Assembly (NCBI GenBank): GCA_041395745.1
Contig: JAWKZV010000001.1
Span: 620,001-684,000 of the forward strand
Length of the DNA: 64,000 nt
Direction: 5' to 3'
Origin: Porticoccus sp041395745
GTDB taxonomy: Bacteria; Pseudomonadota; Gammaproteobacteria; Pseudomonadales; Porticoccaceae
Positions 51,223-60,887 of the stretch are shown here, one piece after another; position 1 is the stretch's first letter; each line of letters opens with the position of its first letter. Under the pieces are notes generated by a model, which had not been told where the DNA came from, did no database searches, and saw only the letters and a list, made by a program, of their open reading frames with translations. Position numbers and translations under genes: made by a program.

Positions 51223-54200
51223 TTAAAGTATGTCGATCTTTTGAATCAGCGGGAAATACAGGGCACATTTCACCGGCAGTTCCTCCATGGCGCTGAACAG
51301 GCGGGCATAGTGGTCCAGTTGTTCCCGGTAGTGGGTGCGCTGTCTCCACAGGAATTGTTCCAGTGACTCGTCTTCGGTCGGCTCGGCAGACTTGTAGTCG
51401 ATGATCCAGCGGGTGTCATCATAGACAAAGGTGCGGTCCACAATGGCGGTTCTGGTAGTGCCGTCGGCACCGCTGTAGCCCAACGGGAACTCACAGTGAC
51501 TGCGTGGGTGTCGGTGGTCGAGCAGCCATCGGGCTGTGTCATCGCCAAGACAGTTGGAAACTGCCTGTTGCAGTCGTTGTAGAGGTTCGGCGGTCTCGAC
51601 GAGGCCCAGCTGGCGCAGTTGTACCTCCCAGAATGGCAGTCGCTCGCGGATGGTGGCCTGTGACCACTGCTCGAGACCCTCCAGGGTGATCTGGCGAAGA
51701 ATGCGGTGCAGCACCGTGCCGGTATGTCGGGCGCTGTAGTCCAGGTCTGCTTCCCGACCAGAGGCATTAGTGCCAGTTGTGAGGCTGCTGCCAGCAGGGC
51801 CTTCTGCCGCAGCCGAACTGCGTTGAGGCTGGTGGGGCGGCATCCACTGAGGTGGCAATCGCCTGATATTAGTTAACGTCGGCATAACCGATGCCGTTTT
51901 GTTCTGCCCGGATGTGCTCTCCTGGTATTTGTGGCAGTGAATACCCTCCGAACTCTGCTCAACATCCTGTTGAATGGCTGGCCACAGACTGGCCAAAAGG
52001 CTGTTGGCAGCCGGTGCTGTATCTTCCTTGATGTTGTACAGGAGATGCAGCCGGCTGATAGCTCGGGTGACCGCAACATAGAGCACCCGTGCTGTTTCCA
52101 GGCGGGTTTTTAATTTGCGCTCCCGGTCCAGGTAGCGATACAGGTCATCCGCATCTTCGCCTGTTTTGGCTGGAGGGCCGATCAACAGGCGGTTTTCGCC
52201 ATCACTTCCCACCTGTTCCTGCCATAGCAGTAATTGCGCATCATCGGAACGGGGCCTGCGATTGAGTCCGGGAAGGATAACGGTATCGAACTCCAGTCCT
52301 TTGGCCTTGTGGATGGTCATTACGTGCAAATTGGGATCGGCGTTCTGGTCCGGGCGGGCATAGAGAGACTGCACGGCCTTTTCGAAGGACGGCCAGTCCG
52401 CAATGGTGCCGGCACTATCGTGCTTTTCCAGTAACGCCAGATATTGCTGGCACTGCTCGTAATCAGTTGAGGAACTGAGCGCCTGGGGACCGCCCAGTGC
52501 CAGCCAGGTGCCCTCAATCCAGCAGCGCAAAGGTTTGCGCTGCCGCTGTTGCCAGGCCTGGATCAGTACCGGTGCAACCCGCTGCAGGATGGTTTGTCCC
52601 GCAGTCGAGAGCCCAGGAAGCTGATCTGCCATGGTGAGTCGTTGTAACAGCAGCGGGAATCGATTCTTGCTGTGTGACGGGTCGTCCCCATCCGGGGGCG
52701 CGGATTTGCTCAGGGCCAACAGGTCTGCCAGATCCAGCCCGCACCAAGGGGCACGCAGAATCGACAGCCAGGCGATGCGGTCGGCGGGGGATAACAGTGC
52801 CCGGGTCAGGGACATCAGATCAATGACCGGCATGCGGTTGCTCAGCGGGTCTATATCCGTGGCCTGCCAGCGATGCCCGGCCTGTTGCAGTGCGGCGAGA
52901 ATGTCAGTCAGGTGGGTGCGGTTGCGCACCAGAATGGCGATTGAGGCCTCGGGGTCGTGCTGTTTGGCCTGCGCCACCAGTTCCACCACCCGTTCCGCTT
53001 CGGCACTGCCGTCGGGGAAGTCGACAAAGGCATCAAGGGTGACGGCAGCTGCCGGCAGAGGGGGATGCACGGCACTGGCCTGGCTGTAGGGCACCGCGCC
53101 GCGGCCAATGTTCTCCTCTGCGGGAAATACTTCCGGGAAGCGCTGGTTCACCCAGTCGATCAGCCCAGCCTGGGAGCGGAAATTCACTTGCAGGTCCAGG
53201 GGCTCCAGTTGCAGTTGGCCGATGGGCATTGAGCGGGCTTCCAGGAACAGCCCCACATTGGCGTTTCGAAAGCCGTAAAGGGACTGCATGGCATCACCGA
53301 CAATAAACAGGCTGTGGCCATCGCCAGGTTGCCAACCGGCGGTGAGCCGTTTCAGTATTTCGAACTGGATACTGGAGGTATCCTGGAATTCGTCGGTGAG
53401 AATGTGGCGGATGCGGTAATCCAGTTTCAGCGCCAGCTCGCTGGGTTCCTCGTCATTGCCCAACGCCCGCAGGGCCGCCAGGGTGATTTCAGTGAAGTCG
53501 CATACCCGGTGTTGCTGGAAGTGCACACTTAACAGGGCTGCCAGGGTAGGCAGCAGTTGGCAGAGGGCGTTGAGTACATCCCATTGGCTGTCAGGATAAG
53601 TGTCTCCAGGCAGGAAGCGAATATCTTCCAGGCAGTCCCTTAAACCCGGAACCTCCTGCAGCGCAGCCAATAGTGCCGTCATGGCCTCCTTGCGGGCCTT
53701 GGCTGAAGTTTTATCGCCATTGATGTCGGTGGGGAAGCCGATGTTCTTGTCCAGGCGCGCCCGCCAGTCGTTTTGCCCTGTCAGTAATAACTCGCAGAGT
53801 CCCAGCCACTGGGGCAGGGAGGGCGCCTGGGCCGTAGGCAGCCCGGCTAACCCCCGGCAGTTGCTGATGGCCAGGTGTTTTTTATCATCAGGCAACTGGT
53901 TGGCGGCATAGTCAGCCAGCAGTGCCAGATCGCTGCCAAATGGCGCCAGCAGGTGGTACGCCTTGCCTAGTACCTCTTCGCTGGTAGCTCCCAGGAAGTG
54001 CTCGAGATAGGCGCGGGCATTCCTGGCCTGGTACATGTGCCCCAGCCACTGCTCACGTTTTTGCAACAACTCCAGCAATAACGCCTCAAGGCGGTTCAGG
54101 TCGTTGTCCAGGTGATTGAGCAGGGCAGCTACGGCCCGCCCCAGCTCATGCTGCTTCTCCAGTGCAGGCAGCAACAACTCGCCGATGACCTGGCGGTAGT

Positions 54201-54642
54201 GGGGATCAGGGTTGTCCAGCGGCTCAAGCTGCTCGCCGAAGCCACTTTCCAGGGCCAGTTGCCGGGCCAGATTCAGGCAGAAGCCATCAATGGTAAGAAT
54301 GCGCAGGCGGTTGGGGGAGTGGAGCAGTTGCCAGTCCAGTTCACGATCCCGTTCCAGGGCGGCCTGGGCCAGTTCCTGGGTGACCCGCTGGTGCTCGCTG
54401 CCGGGTTGCTCCCCGCGAGCCGCTTTCCTCAACGCCTGGATGATGCGCTGGCGCATTTCCCCGGCGGCTTTACGGGTAAAGGTCATGCAGAGGATTTCTT
54501 CCGGTGCATCGACCGTGGCTAATAGACGCAGCACCCGCTGGGTCAGCAGTTCGGTTTTACCGGAGCCCGCCGGGGCAGCGACCGCGAAGGAGCGGTTGGG
54601 GTCGAGGGCGAGGGTTCGCTGGGAGGCGTCGGCGATGTTCAC
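51223..54642 (-). CDS. AddA/RecB-like UvrD-family helicase-nuclease
   Basis: 1139 residues. It has the full set of superfamily-1A helicase motifs: Walker A VAAPAGSGKTELLTQR (about 21-36), CMTFTRKAAGEMRQR, ILTDEFQDTSS, FIVGDAMQSLYGFRNANV, LQVNFRSQAGL, VMTIHKAKGLEFDTVILPGLN and VLYVAVTRAISRLHL. The C-terminal PD-(D/E)XK nuclease is intact, with GTVLHRILRQI, AIVDRTF, IIDYKSAEPTED and YREQLDHYARLF. The layout matches AddA/RecB, which unwind and cut DNA ends for recombination. The start is GTG, overlapping the stop of the preceding nuclease gene in GTGA. The two certainly form one operon and very likely one complex. RecB itself is possible, but RecB partners RecC, not this second protein. Confidence 0.88.
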   Translation of the reverse strand: MNIADASQRTLALDPNRSFAVAAPAGSGKTELLTQRVLRLLATVDAPEEILCMTFTRKAAGEMRQRIIQALRKAARGEQPGSEHQRVTQELAQAALERDRELDWQLLHSPNRLRILTIDGFCLNLARQLALESGFGEQLEPLDNPDPHYRQVIGELLLPALEKQHELGRAVAALLNHLDNDLNRLEALLLELLQKREQWLGHMYQARNARAYLEHFLGATSEEVLGKAYHLLAPFGSDLALLADYAANQLPDDKKHLAISNCRGLAGLPTAQAPSLPQWLGLCELLLTGQNDWRARLDKNIGFPTDINGDKTSAKARKEAMTALLAALQEVPGLRDCLEDIRFLPGDTYPDSQWDVLNALCQLLPTLAALLSVHFQQHRVCDFTEITLAALRALGNDEEPSELALKLDYRIRHILTDEFQDTSSIQFEILKRLTAGWQPGDGHSLFIVGDAMQSLYGFRNANVGLFLEARSMPIGQLQLEPLDLQVNFRSQAGLIDWVNQRFPEVFPAEENIGRGAVPYSQASAVHPPLPAAAVTLDAFVDFPDGSAEAERVVELVAQAKQHDPEASIAILVRNRTHLTDILAALQQAGHRWQATDIDPLSNRMPVIDLMSLTRALLSPADRIAWLSILRAPWCGLDLADLLALSKSAPPDGDDPSHSKNRFPLLLQRLTMADQLPGLSTAGQTILQRVAPVLIQAWQQRQRKPLRCWIEGTWLALGGPQALSSSTDYEQCQQYLALLEKHDSAGTIADWPSFEKAVQSLYARPDQNADPNLHVMTIHKAKGLEFDTVILPGLNRRPRSDDAQLLLWQEQVGSDGENRLLIGPPAKTGEDADDLYRYLDRERKLKTRLETARVLYVAVTRAISRLHLLYNIKEDTAPAANSLLASLWPAIQQDVEQSSEGIHCHKYQESTSGQNKTASVMPTLTNIRRLPPQWMPPHQPQRSSAAAEGPAGSSLTTGTNASGREADLDYSARHTGTVLHRILRQITLEGLEQWSQATIRERLPFWEVQLRQLGLVETAEPLQRLQQAVSNCLGDDTARWLLDHRHPRSHCEFPLGYSGADGTTRTAIVDRTFVYDDTRWIIDYKSAEPTEDESLEQFLWRQRTHYREQLDHYARLFSAMEELPVKCALYFPLIQKIDIL

Positions 54643-57329
54643 GAGCCGTACTCCTCGCTGTCATTTTCCGCAATCAGTTCTGCTGCGCGATTCAGGGGTT
54701 CCAGCTCTGCCTGATAGCGGCGGGCCGTGGGGCTGAAAAACACCACGGGGGCGTAGCCCTGTTTGAATTCTTCCCCCAGTGCTCTCAGTGCCTGTTGCCA
54801 GTGCTCGCACAACGCCTCCCAGCTTTCCGGTTCCCCCTTTTTACCCTGGGGCGTTTTTACTCCGGGCAGTAAGTGGGCGCTTTCTGCAAAGCCCTGGAAT
54901 TTTTGCTCCCCGGCACTGATTTGGGCAAAGGCAATGGCTGCCGTCGGTTGCTCCCGAGTCAACAGGTATAGGGGCATTTGCGGATCTTCCGGGCGTTCGC
55001 CGAGCCAGCGGCTGATGGATGCTGAGCCGGTCTTGTAATCGAGGACGAGCTGTTCTCCGTTCTCCAGTTGATCGATCCGGTCGATAGTCATGCGCAGGGG
55101 AATACCTGCATATTCACTGTGCAGGGTATTTTCCAATTCGATGACTTGGAACGGTGGACGTGTCTTCTCGAGTTCCAACCAGTCAAGCAACAGTGTTTCC
55201 AGCCGCTGTTGTTCGATCGTGGTGAAGGCGGGGCCAAACAGGTCGGCACGCATTTTCGACTGGGTTTGCAGCGTCGTTCGGACCGTGTCGGAGACCAATT
55301 GCCGCAAACTGTTGTCATCCAGCGCTGCCAGCTGTTGCTGGTTTTGCAGTTGACGCCACAGTCGTTCCAGACACTCGTGAACCAGGTTGCCCCGCTCCAG
55401 TGGTGAGAGTCCCAGGTTGGGTTGCGGTGGCTGGCGCGCGCCCAGGCGGTGGATGGCAAACGCGTTGAAAGGGCAGGTGGCCTGATGGCGAAAGATACCG
55501 GTGCCGCCGCCGATAGTTTCATCGGCCAGGTTCAGTGGTGGGGCGCGTTCGCAGTCTACGGTTTCCAGTTGGGCGAGTGCCGGCACTTGAGTGCTGGTGC
55601 CGGGCAACCTGTCAGTGTTGAGAAAGGGAATGTCCGAAATCAGTTCACTGGGCTGCAGCGGCTGGTCGCCATCAAACTGGCTGAAACTGAAAATCACGTC
55701 CGGGGCCGCGCTCAGGAATCCCGCCAGTTGTGCCTGGGCCAGTTGCAGTTCCTGTTGCGGACAGCTTTTAGGCATTTTCAAAGCCCGTTGCAGGGCAAAG
55801 GGCAGCAGCGGATTGGGTGTCAGCGGTTGCGGCCAGCGGCGGTCGTCCAGGCCCATAACCCACAGGTTGTCGAAGCGCAGGCCGGCACCTTCCAGTAGCC
55901 CCAGCACCTGGATCGCTGCATCAGGGGTTTCCGGCTGGAACACCATGTTACTGGCCAGCTGTTGCAGTTGGCGTAGAGCCTGGAACAGGGTGGCTGGCTG
56001 GGCCAGTTGATCAAATTGCTGATAGCGCTCCAACAGGTTGAGCCAGTGTTGCTGTTGCTGGTATTCGATGCTGTCCAGCGTGCGCTCTCCCGGCCAGCCC
56101 AACACGTCCAGCTGTGCGCTGAAATGGGCCAGCCACTGCTGGTAGCTGGCACTGTGTGGCATCTCCCTGCGCAGAGTTTCAAATTTTTCCAGGCGGCTGC
56201 TCATGGTGCCCCCACAACGTTCCTCAACACGGCTCACCCGGTAGCGGAATTCGCTGCTGCGGGGATTCAATTGCGCGAGCTTCCGCAATTGCAGTTCCGC
56301 CTCGGCACGCAGTTCTGGGTCGGTGTCCGTCCAAAACGGGTTGTTGAGGATGCGGCAGAAGGTTTCCAGGGGGAGTTGCGGCCGGTTTAACTCCAGCAAT
56401 AGCAGAGCCGTAGATACCAGAGGCGTTTCGCTCAGAGCCAATCCGGCAGATAAGTTGTATGGCGGAGGAGTGCGAGGCAGTTCCGGGTGCTGGTAATCCG
56501 GCTGCAGTTGCTGTCGCAGGAGTCTTTCCACCGATGGCCGCAGTTTGGGCAATTCCGGGATGATAATGCCAATTCGGGCCTCCGGATCTGCCTGCTGTTT
56601 GGCTGAGGCCCAGTCCACAGCAGCTTCCAGTTCCTGCTGCTCGCCATAACAGGGATATTTACAGGCATGCTGGCCTGCGGCCTTGACAGGCTGCTGTTGC
56701 GTCAATGTCCCAGAGGCTTGTTCGAGCAGATTAAGGTAAAGCGGGGAAAGACTGCCAAAAGCGCACAGGTGGATTTGGGGCAAGGGTTCCAGTACCTGTT
56801 CCCGGAAGGCCCGGCATATGATCGAGACCTTGTCGGCGGGTGTAATCAGCCGGTGCCGGGCCAGTTCCCCGCGGAAGGCATCGACCCAGCGCCACAATTG
56901 CGGGGCTTCCTCCGTCAGTTGGGCATCGGTCATCTGCCAGCGCTGGGCAATGGTGTAGGCATCCTTGGCCTGGCGGGCAAAATTGCCGGGCTGAAGGCTG
57001 ACAGCTGTTTCTCCGGCCAGATCAACCATACTTTCATTGGACGTTTCAATAGCCCGTTCCCACAACATCAGCTCCACTTCCGGCGTGGCGGGATAGCCAG
57101 CTGCTGCCGACGGATACCCGAGATCCAGACAGCGCTGCCACTGTTCGTCGAGCCAGGATTCAATGGCGTCGACGGCTGGTCTGGCCCAGCACGATTGATT
57201 CTGTTGCTGTTGAGCCATGCCCCATGCCTGGCGGATTTTGCTGGCCAGGCGCTGGTTGGGCGTGAGTATCTGGACGCCGCGCTCGATCTCTTCCCTGAGG
57301 CTGGCAATGTCAAAAAGCGGGCGCATCAT
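54639..57329 (-). CDS. AddB-like PD-(D/E)XK nuclease (TIGR03623-type DNA repair protein)
   Basis: 896 residues. The N-terminal part is an inactive helicase-like body (ILTPNQRLASKIRQAWG; RIGIIIPELPKLRPSVERLL; LWVMGLDDRRWPQP). The C-terminal nuclease has GNLVHECLERLWRQ, IPLRMTIDRIDQLENGEQLVLDYKTGS and PLYLL. It fits the family annotated as probable DNA repair protein, TIGR03623 as I recall, normally paired with an AddA-like helicase. The four-cysteine iron-sulfur staple of classical AddB is not evident; only one Cys (QATCPFNAFA) lies in the expected place. Its stop overlaps the start of the helicase gene. Start ATG 57329 (a second ATG follows at once). Confidence 0.82.
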   Translation of the reverse strand: MMRPLFDIASLREEIERGVQILTPNQRLASKIRQAWGMAQQQQNQSCWARPAVDAIESWLDEQWQRCLDLGYPSAAAGYPATPEVELMLWERAIETSNESMVDLAGETAVSLQPGNFARQAKDAYTIAQRWQMTDAQLTEEAPQLWRWVDAFRGELARHRLITPADKVSIICRAFREQVLEPLPQIHLCAFGSLSPLYLNLLEQASGTLTQQQPVKAAGQHACKYPCYGEQQELEAAVDWASAKQQADPEARIGIIIPELPKLRPSVERLLRQQLQPDYQHPELPRTPPPYNLSAGLALSETPLVSTALLLLELNRPQLPLETFCRILNNPFWTDTDPELRAEAELQLRKLAQLNPRSSEFRYRVSRVEERCGGTMSSRLEKFETLRREMPHSASYQQWLAHFSAQLDVLGWPGERTLDSIEYQQQQHWLNLLERYQQFDQLAQPATLFQALRQLQQLASNMVFQPETPDAAIQVLGLLEGAGLRFDNLWVMGLDDRRWPQPLTPNPLLPFALQRALKMPKSCPQQELQLAQAQLAGFLSAAPDVIFSFSQFDGDQPLQPSELISDIPFLNTDRLPGTSTQVPALAQLETVDCERAPPLNLADETIGGGTGIFRHQATCPFNAFAIHRLGARQPPQPNLGLSPLERGNLVHECLERLWRQLQNQQQLAALDDNSLRQLVSDTVRTTLQTQSKMRADLFGPAFTTIEQQRLETLLLDWLELEKTRPPFQVIELENTLHSEYAGIPLRMTIDRIDQLENGEQLVLDYKTGSASISRWLGERPEDPQMPLYLLTREQPTAAIAFAQISAGEQKFQGFAESAHLLPGVKTPQGKKGEPESWEALCEHWQQALRALGEEFKQGYAPVVFFSPTARRYQAELEPLNRAAELIAENDSEEYGS

Positions 57330-57456
57330 CGTGGCTATCTTTGTTATCCTTCGCGAACCCGGAATGATCGCACAACCCCGGTTGCGGACAAAGCCGACAG
57401 CAGCCGGGTGTGGCGGGGTTTTTCAACAGACAGACAAGCGGGATACACCCACCTCA

Positions 57457-58803
57457 ATGACTATCAGTCTCGACAATTTGTGGTTTCTGCTCGGCGGTTT
57501 GTTCGCCGGTGCAGCGCTGGCATATCTGATGAGCCGCGCTGCTTTTGCCCGGATTCTGGAGGTGAGGGATGCGGCTGAAAGCCGGCTTGTCTCCGAACTG
57601 GAGGCAGCTCGTGGTGAAGCGGGTCGTCGCGATGGCGAATTGACCTCGCTGCACCGGGACAAGGCTGCACTGGAAACCCGCCTCGAGGCCGACCGTGTTC
57701 GTTACGAGGAACAGCTGCAACTGCTGCGCCAGGCGCGGGAATCCCTGACCCAGGAATTTGAGAACCTGGCCAACCGCATCTTCGACGCCAAGCAGGCCAA
57801 GTTTTCCGAGCAGAGCACACAGGCTCTCAATACCAGTATTGATCCGCTGCGCAAGGAAATTCACGATTTCCGCAAAAAGGTGGAGGACGCCTACGACAAG
57901 GAAAATGCCGAGCGCAATAAGCTGGTGGGACAGATTGTCGAGTTGCAGAAGCAGGCCCAGCGGGTGGGCGAGGATGCGGTGCTGTTGGCCAATGCCCTGA
58001 AGGGCGACAGCAAGTTCCAGGGCAACTGGGGCGAAGTGGTACTGGAGCGAATTCTGGAACAGTCCGGTCTGAGCAGGGGCCGCGAATACGAGACCCAGGT
58101 GGCGCTGAAGGATGATGAAGGCAATCGCCGCAACCCTGACGTCATCATTCATCTGCCGGACCAGCGCGACATTGTCGTCGACGCCAAGGTGTCACTCACC
58201 GATTACGAACGCTACTGTCGGGCTGAACAACCAGAGGAAAAGCAGCGCTTCCTTAAGCAGCACATCAATTCCATTCGTGCCCACATCACCGGCCTCAGCC
58301 GCAAGTCCTACGAACAGCTGGAAGGGGTCAACAGCCTCGATTTTGTGCTGATCTTTGTGCCGGTGGAAGCTGCCTTCATGCTGGCACTGGAACAGGACCA
58401 TACCCTGTTTCGGGATGCCTACGACAAGGGCATTATCCTGGTCAGCCCCAGTACGCTATTGGCCACTCTTCGCACCATTCACAATATCTGGCGCTACGAG
58501 GACCAGAACCGCAACGCCCAGAAAATTGCCTCCGAAGCCGGCAAACTCTATGACCAGCTGGTGCTGGTGGTGGATTCACTGGATGAGTTGGGACGGCATC
58601 TGGACAAAAGCCAGGGCGCCTGGCAGCAGACCCGCAAGCGGTTGGTGGACGGCCGTGGCAACCTGGTGAAAAAGTTCGAGGACATCCGCAAGCTGGGCGC
58701 CCGTACCAGCCGCCAGTTGCCGGACAGCTTGGTGGAGGAGGCCGACAACCAGGACGAACAACCGCAGTTGCATCACTCACCGGATACTCAGGATAACCCA
58801 TGA
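57457..58803 (+). CDS. rmuC: RmuC family DNA recombination protein
   Basis: 448 residues. One N-terminal membrane anchor (LWFLLGGLFAGAALAYLM), a long coiled coil (about 30-190, SELEAARGEAGRRDGELTSL...), then the restriction-endonuclease-like domain: GNWGEVVLERILEQSGL, NPDVIIHLPDQRDIVVDAKVSLTDYERY, GVNSLDFVLIFVPVEAAFMLAL. RmuC limits inversions at short repeats in E. coli. The ATG at 57457 is chosen because the membrane anchor follows at once; the frame is open upstream but gives no family sequence. It is divergent from the AddB-like gene, 127 bases away. Its last four bases overlap the DUF2489 gene (ATGA). Confidence 0.92.
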   Translation: MTISLDNLWFLLGGLFAGAALAYLMSRAAFARILEVRDAAESRLVSELEAARGEAGRRDGELTSLHRDKAALETRLEADRVRYEEQLQLLRQARESLTQEFENLANRIFDAKQAKFSEQSTQALNTSIDPLRKEIHDFRKKVEDAYDKENAERNKLVGQIVELQKQAQRVGEDAVLLANALKGDSKFQGNWGEVVLERILEQSGLSRGREYETQVALKDDEGNRRNPDVIIHLPDQRDIVVDAKVSLTDYERYCRAEQPEEKQRFLKQHINSIRAHITGLSRKSYEQLEGVNSLDFVLIFVPVEAAFMLALEQDHTLFRDAYDKGIILVSPSTLLATLRTIHNIWRYEDQNRNAQKIASEAGKLYDQLVLVVDSLDELGRHLDKSQGAWQQTRKRLVDGRGNLVKKFEDIRKLGARTSRQLPDSLVEEADNQDEQPQLHHSPDTQDNP

Positions 58804-59294
58804 ACCTTTGGATAATGCTTGGCCTGCTGGTTATTGCAGGCCTGGGCGGTTACGCCATTTATTTGCAAATGTTGCTGCAGCGCCAGAAGAAGGCGCGACA
58901 GGCGCAGGAAAAACAGCTGGCGGAAATCCGCGAGGAACGCCATCAACACTACCGCAAAAGTATCCAGGTGATTGCCGCCGCCATCGAAGCGGATCAGGTG
59001 ACCCTCACGGAGGGCGCAATCCGTATCAGCATGCTGGTGACTCAACTTGAACTGGATGAGCAGGAATCGGCCAATTACCAGGTATTTTTCCAATTGGCAG
59101 AAGCCACCGCCCATATCCCCATTCTGGAAGAGTGGAAAAAGCTCAATACCCGGGACAAATTGCGCTTTGACTCAGAGCGCACCGAGATAGAGGAAAAGTA
59201 CCGGGAATTTGTGGTGGATGCCGCCCGCAAGCTGCTCAACAAGCCCGAGTCCGCTGCCTCCGAGCCGCTGTTTTACCCGGTTGGCAAGCACTGA
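58800..59294 (+). CDS. DUF2489 membrane-anchored protein
   Basis: 164 residues: an N-terminal membrane helix (LWIMLGLLVIAGLGGYAIYL) then a helical soluble domain with a coiled-coil start (RQKKARQAQEKQLAEIREERHQ) and IQVIAAAIEADQVTLTEGAIRISMLV, FQLAEATAHIPILEEWK. This is the DUF2489 pattern. The function is unknown. The ATGA overlap with rmuC and the matching anchor-plus-coil plan suggest the two proteins may act together at the membrane; this is inference. Confidence 0.82.
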   Translation: MNLWIMLGLLVIAGLGGYAIYLQMLLQRQKKARQAQEKQLAEIREERHQHYRKSIQVIAAAIEADQVTLTEGAIRISMLVTQLELDEQESANYQVFFQLAEATAHIPILEEWKKLNTRDKLRFDSERTEIEEKYREFVVDAARKLLNKPESAASEPLFYPVGKH

Positions 59295-59378
59295 TGCCTG
59301 CCGGAATTCAGAAGCCCGGCTTGCCTACTCCGGGGCTAGCCCCTACCATGCACGCCCTTACAACATAAGGGGTTATTT

Positions 59379-59957
59379 ATGAGTGTTGAAGAGATTCTGC
59401 GCGCACGCAGCAACGGGCATTGCGAACTCTGTGGTGCCGATACCGATCTGGCCAGCTATGCAGTGCCACCGAAGGACGGCTCCGATGCAGATGGCGCTAT
59501 TCTGGCCTGCTCGACCTGTCGCAACCAGATCGAAAACCCCGACCAGGTGGATGCCAATCACTGGCGTTGCCTCAATGACAGCATGTGGAGCCAGGTGCCC
59601 GCCGTGCAGGTGATGGCCTGGCGTATGCTGAAGCAGTTGTCTTCTGAGGGCTGGCCTCAGGATCTGCTGGATATGTTGTATCTCGACGAAGAAACTCTGG
59701 CTTGGGCCAAGGCGGGACAGTCTGCGAGCAGTGGCGATGAATCAGCCAAGACGCTGGATTGCCACGGTGCGGTATTGCAGGCCGGGGACACAGTGACACT
59801 GGTCAAGGATCTGGATGTTAAAGGTGCCGGCTTCACTGCCAAACGCGGCACGGCTGTGCGCAATATCTCCCTGACTGGCAACCCTGAGCAGATTGAGGGA
59901 CGGGTCAACGGAGTGCGCATTGTCCTGCTGACGAAATACCTGAAAAAGTCTTCCTGA
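59379..59957 (+). CDS. PhnA/YjdM-like zinc-ribbon protein, long form
   Basis: 192 residues, longer than the 111-residue E. coli YjdM. The N-terminal zinc ribbon has CELCGADTDL and CSTCRNQIE (about residues 15-50). The C-terminal PhnA SH3-like domain reads VLQAGDTVTLVKDLDVKGAGFTAKRGTAVRNISL. The family is often called alkylphosphonate utilisation protein, but that label comes from a neighbouring gene and the true function is unknown. AAGGGG precedes the ATG. A strong bidirectional terminator follows. Confidence 0.87.
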   Translation: MSVEEILRARSNGHCELCGADTDLASYAVPPKDGSDADGAILACSTCRNQIENPDQVDANHWRCLNDSMWSQVPAVQVMAWRMLKQLSSEGWPQDLLDMLYLDEETLAWAKAGQSASSGDESAKTLDCHGAVLQAGDTVTLVKDLDVKGAGFTAKRGTAVRNISLTGNPEQIEGRVNGVRIVLLTKYLKKSS

Positions 59958-59975
59958 GGATCTGGATTACTAATT

Positions 59976-60003
59976 AAAAAAGCGGGCAGATGCCCGCTTT
60001 TTT
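59976..60003. terminator. Bidirectional terminator
   Basis: AAAAAAGCGGGC/GCCCGCTTTTTT, a perfect 12-base stem with loop AGAT, between the convergent phnA-like and DUF1330 genes. Confidence 0.93.
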
Positions 60004-60018
60004 TACGCCTGCCCGGTT

Positions 60019-60345
60019 TTAACCTTTCGGCAGGTAGGGAATGGTACCCGCGGCATCAGTATCGTCGATAACGTGGAGATTGCTGACGCTGCCCTTGATG
60101 CGGGACTGGCGGAATTCAGCGTATTCCGGGTCGTTGATAAAGCCCTGCAGGGCTTCCATGGTGGGGAACTCAACCAGGGCAATCATGTTCGCTTTGCAGG
60201 GTTCGCCTTCGACAGTGGTGATATTGGCACTGCGGGACAGGTACTTGCCGCCATGCTTGTGGGCAATGTCATGCACGTTGGTGGCGTAGTTGGGAATCCA
60301 TGCCTCATCAGTAATAGTGACTTCACCTATCAGGTACACAGCCAT
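60019..60345 (-). CDS. DUF1330 (dimeric alpha-beta barrel) protein
   Basis: 108 residues, with the pattern VYLIGEVTITDEAWIPNYATN, GGKYLSRSANITTVEGE and IALVEFPTMEALQGFINDPEYAEFRQSR, diagnostic of DUF1330. It is a ferredoxin-like dimeric barrel related to small monooxygenases, but no activity is known. It is probably the last gene of a minus-strand group with two small membrane proteins upstream. A GGAGAA ribosome site precedes its ATG. Confidence 0.9.
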   Translation of the reverse strand: MAVYLIGEVTITDEAWIPNYATNVHDIAHKHGGKYLSRSANITTVEGEPCKANMIALVEFPTMEALQGFINDPEYAEFRQSRIKGSVSNLHVIDDTDAAGTIPYLPKG

Positions 60346-60371
60346 ACATGTTCTCCATTATGTGTTGATGG

Positions 60372-60866
60372 TCATGTTGATTGAGAAAAAGACAGATCAT
60401 CCACTTGCGGGGTGGTCGGGGCACCGCCCAGGTCAATGATACCCAGTGCTCCCAGCCACATGCCAAGGGCATAAGAGCAGCCCAGCCAGATAATCAACAG
60501 CGCAATGCTGATCAGGAATACCCGCCAGTTGTTCTGGAAACTGTAGTGAATGGAGTGCTCAATGGCATCTCTCCGCATTTGCCAGGTGGCAGCAATGGAA
60601 AGCGCAGTGAGCGAATAGATAAAGGGGATAACAATATTTGCCACCATCGGTGGAATGCTTGCTGGCAGCATGGGCAGGAACAGTAACAGACCAATGTTGA
60701 ACAGGATGCCTCCGGCCAGGGTGTACTGGGCGCCATTCTGGTTATCCAGGGTTTTGAAGTTCTGCCACAGGAAATAGGTCATGGCGAACGGGCCACCGAA
60801 AAACGATCCCAGTCCTATCTGCAGGGGCGTGTAAATTTTGGGATGCTTCAGGACGATATCAGTCAC
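60372..60866 (-). CDS. Unrecognised multi-span membrane protein
   Basis: 164 residues with about four membrane segments (GSFFGGPFAMTYFLW, AGGILFNIGLLLFLPML, MVANIVIPFIYSLTALSIAA, VFLISIALLIIWLGCSYALG). A soluble loop, RRDAIEHSIHYSFQNNW, lies between segments 3 and 4. It is not recognised. The start region TDIVLKHPKIYTPLQ is polar. It lies 21 bases after the next membrane protein gene on the same strand, so the two are probably cotranscribed with the DUF1330 gene. Confidence 0.68.
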   Translation of the reverse strand: MTDIVLKHPKIYTPLQIGLGSFFGGPFAMTYFLWQNFKTLDNQNGAQYTLAGGILFNIGLLLFLPMLPASIPPMVANIVIPFIYSLTALSIAATWQMRRDAIEHSIHYSFQNNWRVFLISIALLIIWLGCSYALGMWLGALGIIDLGGAPTTPQVDDLSFSQST

Positions 60867-60887
60867 TTGCTTGTTCCTTGTTCTGGA

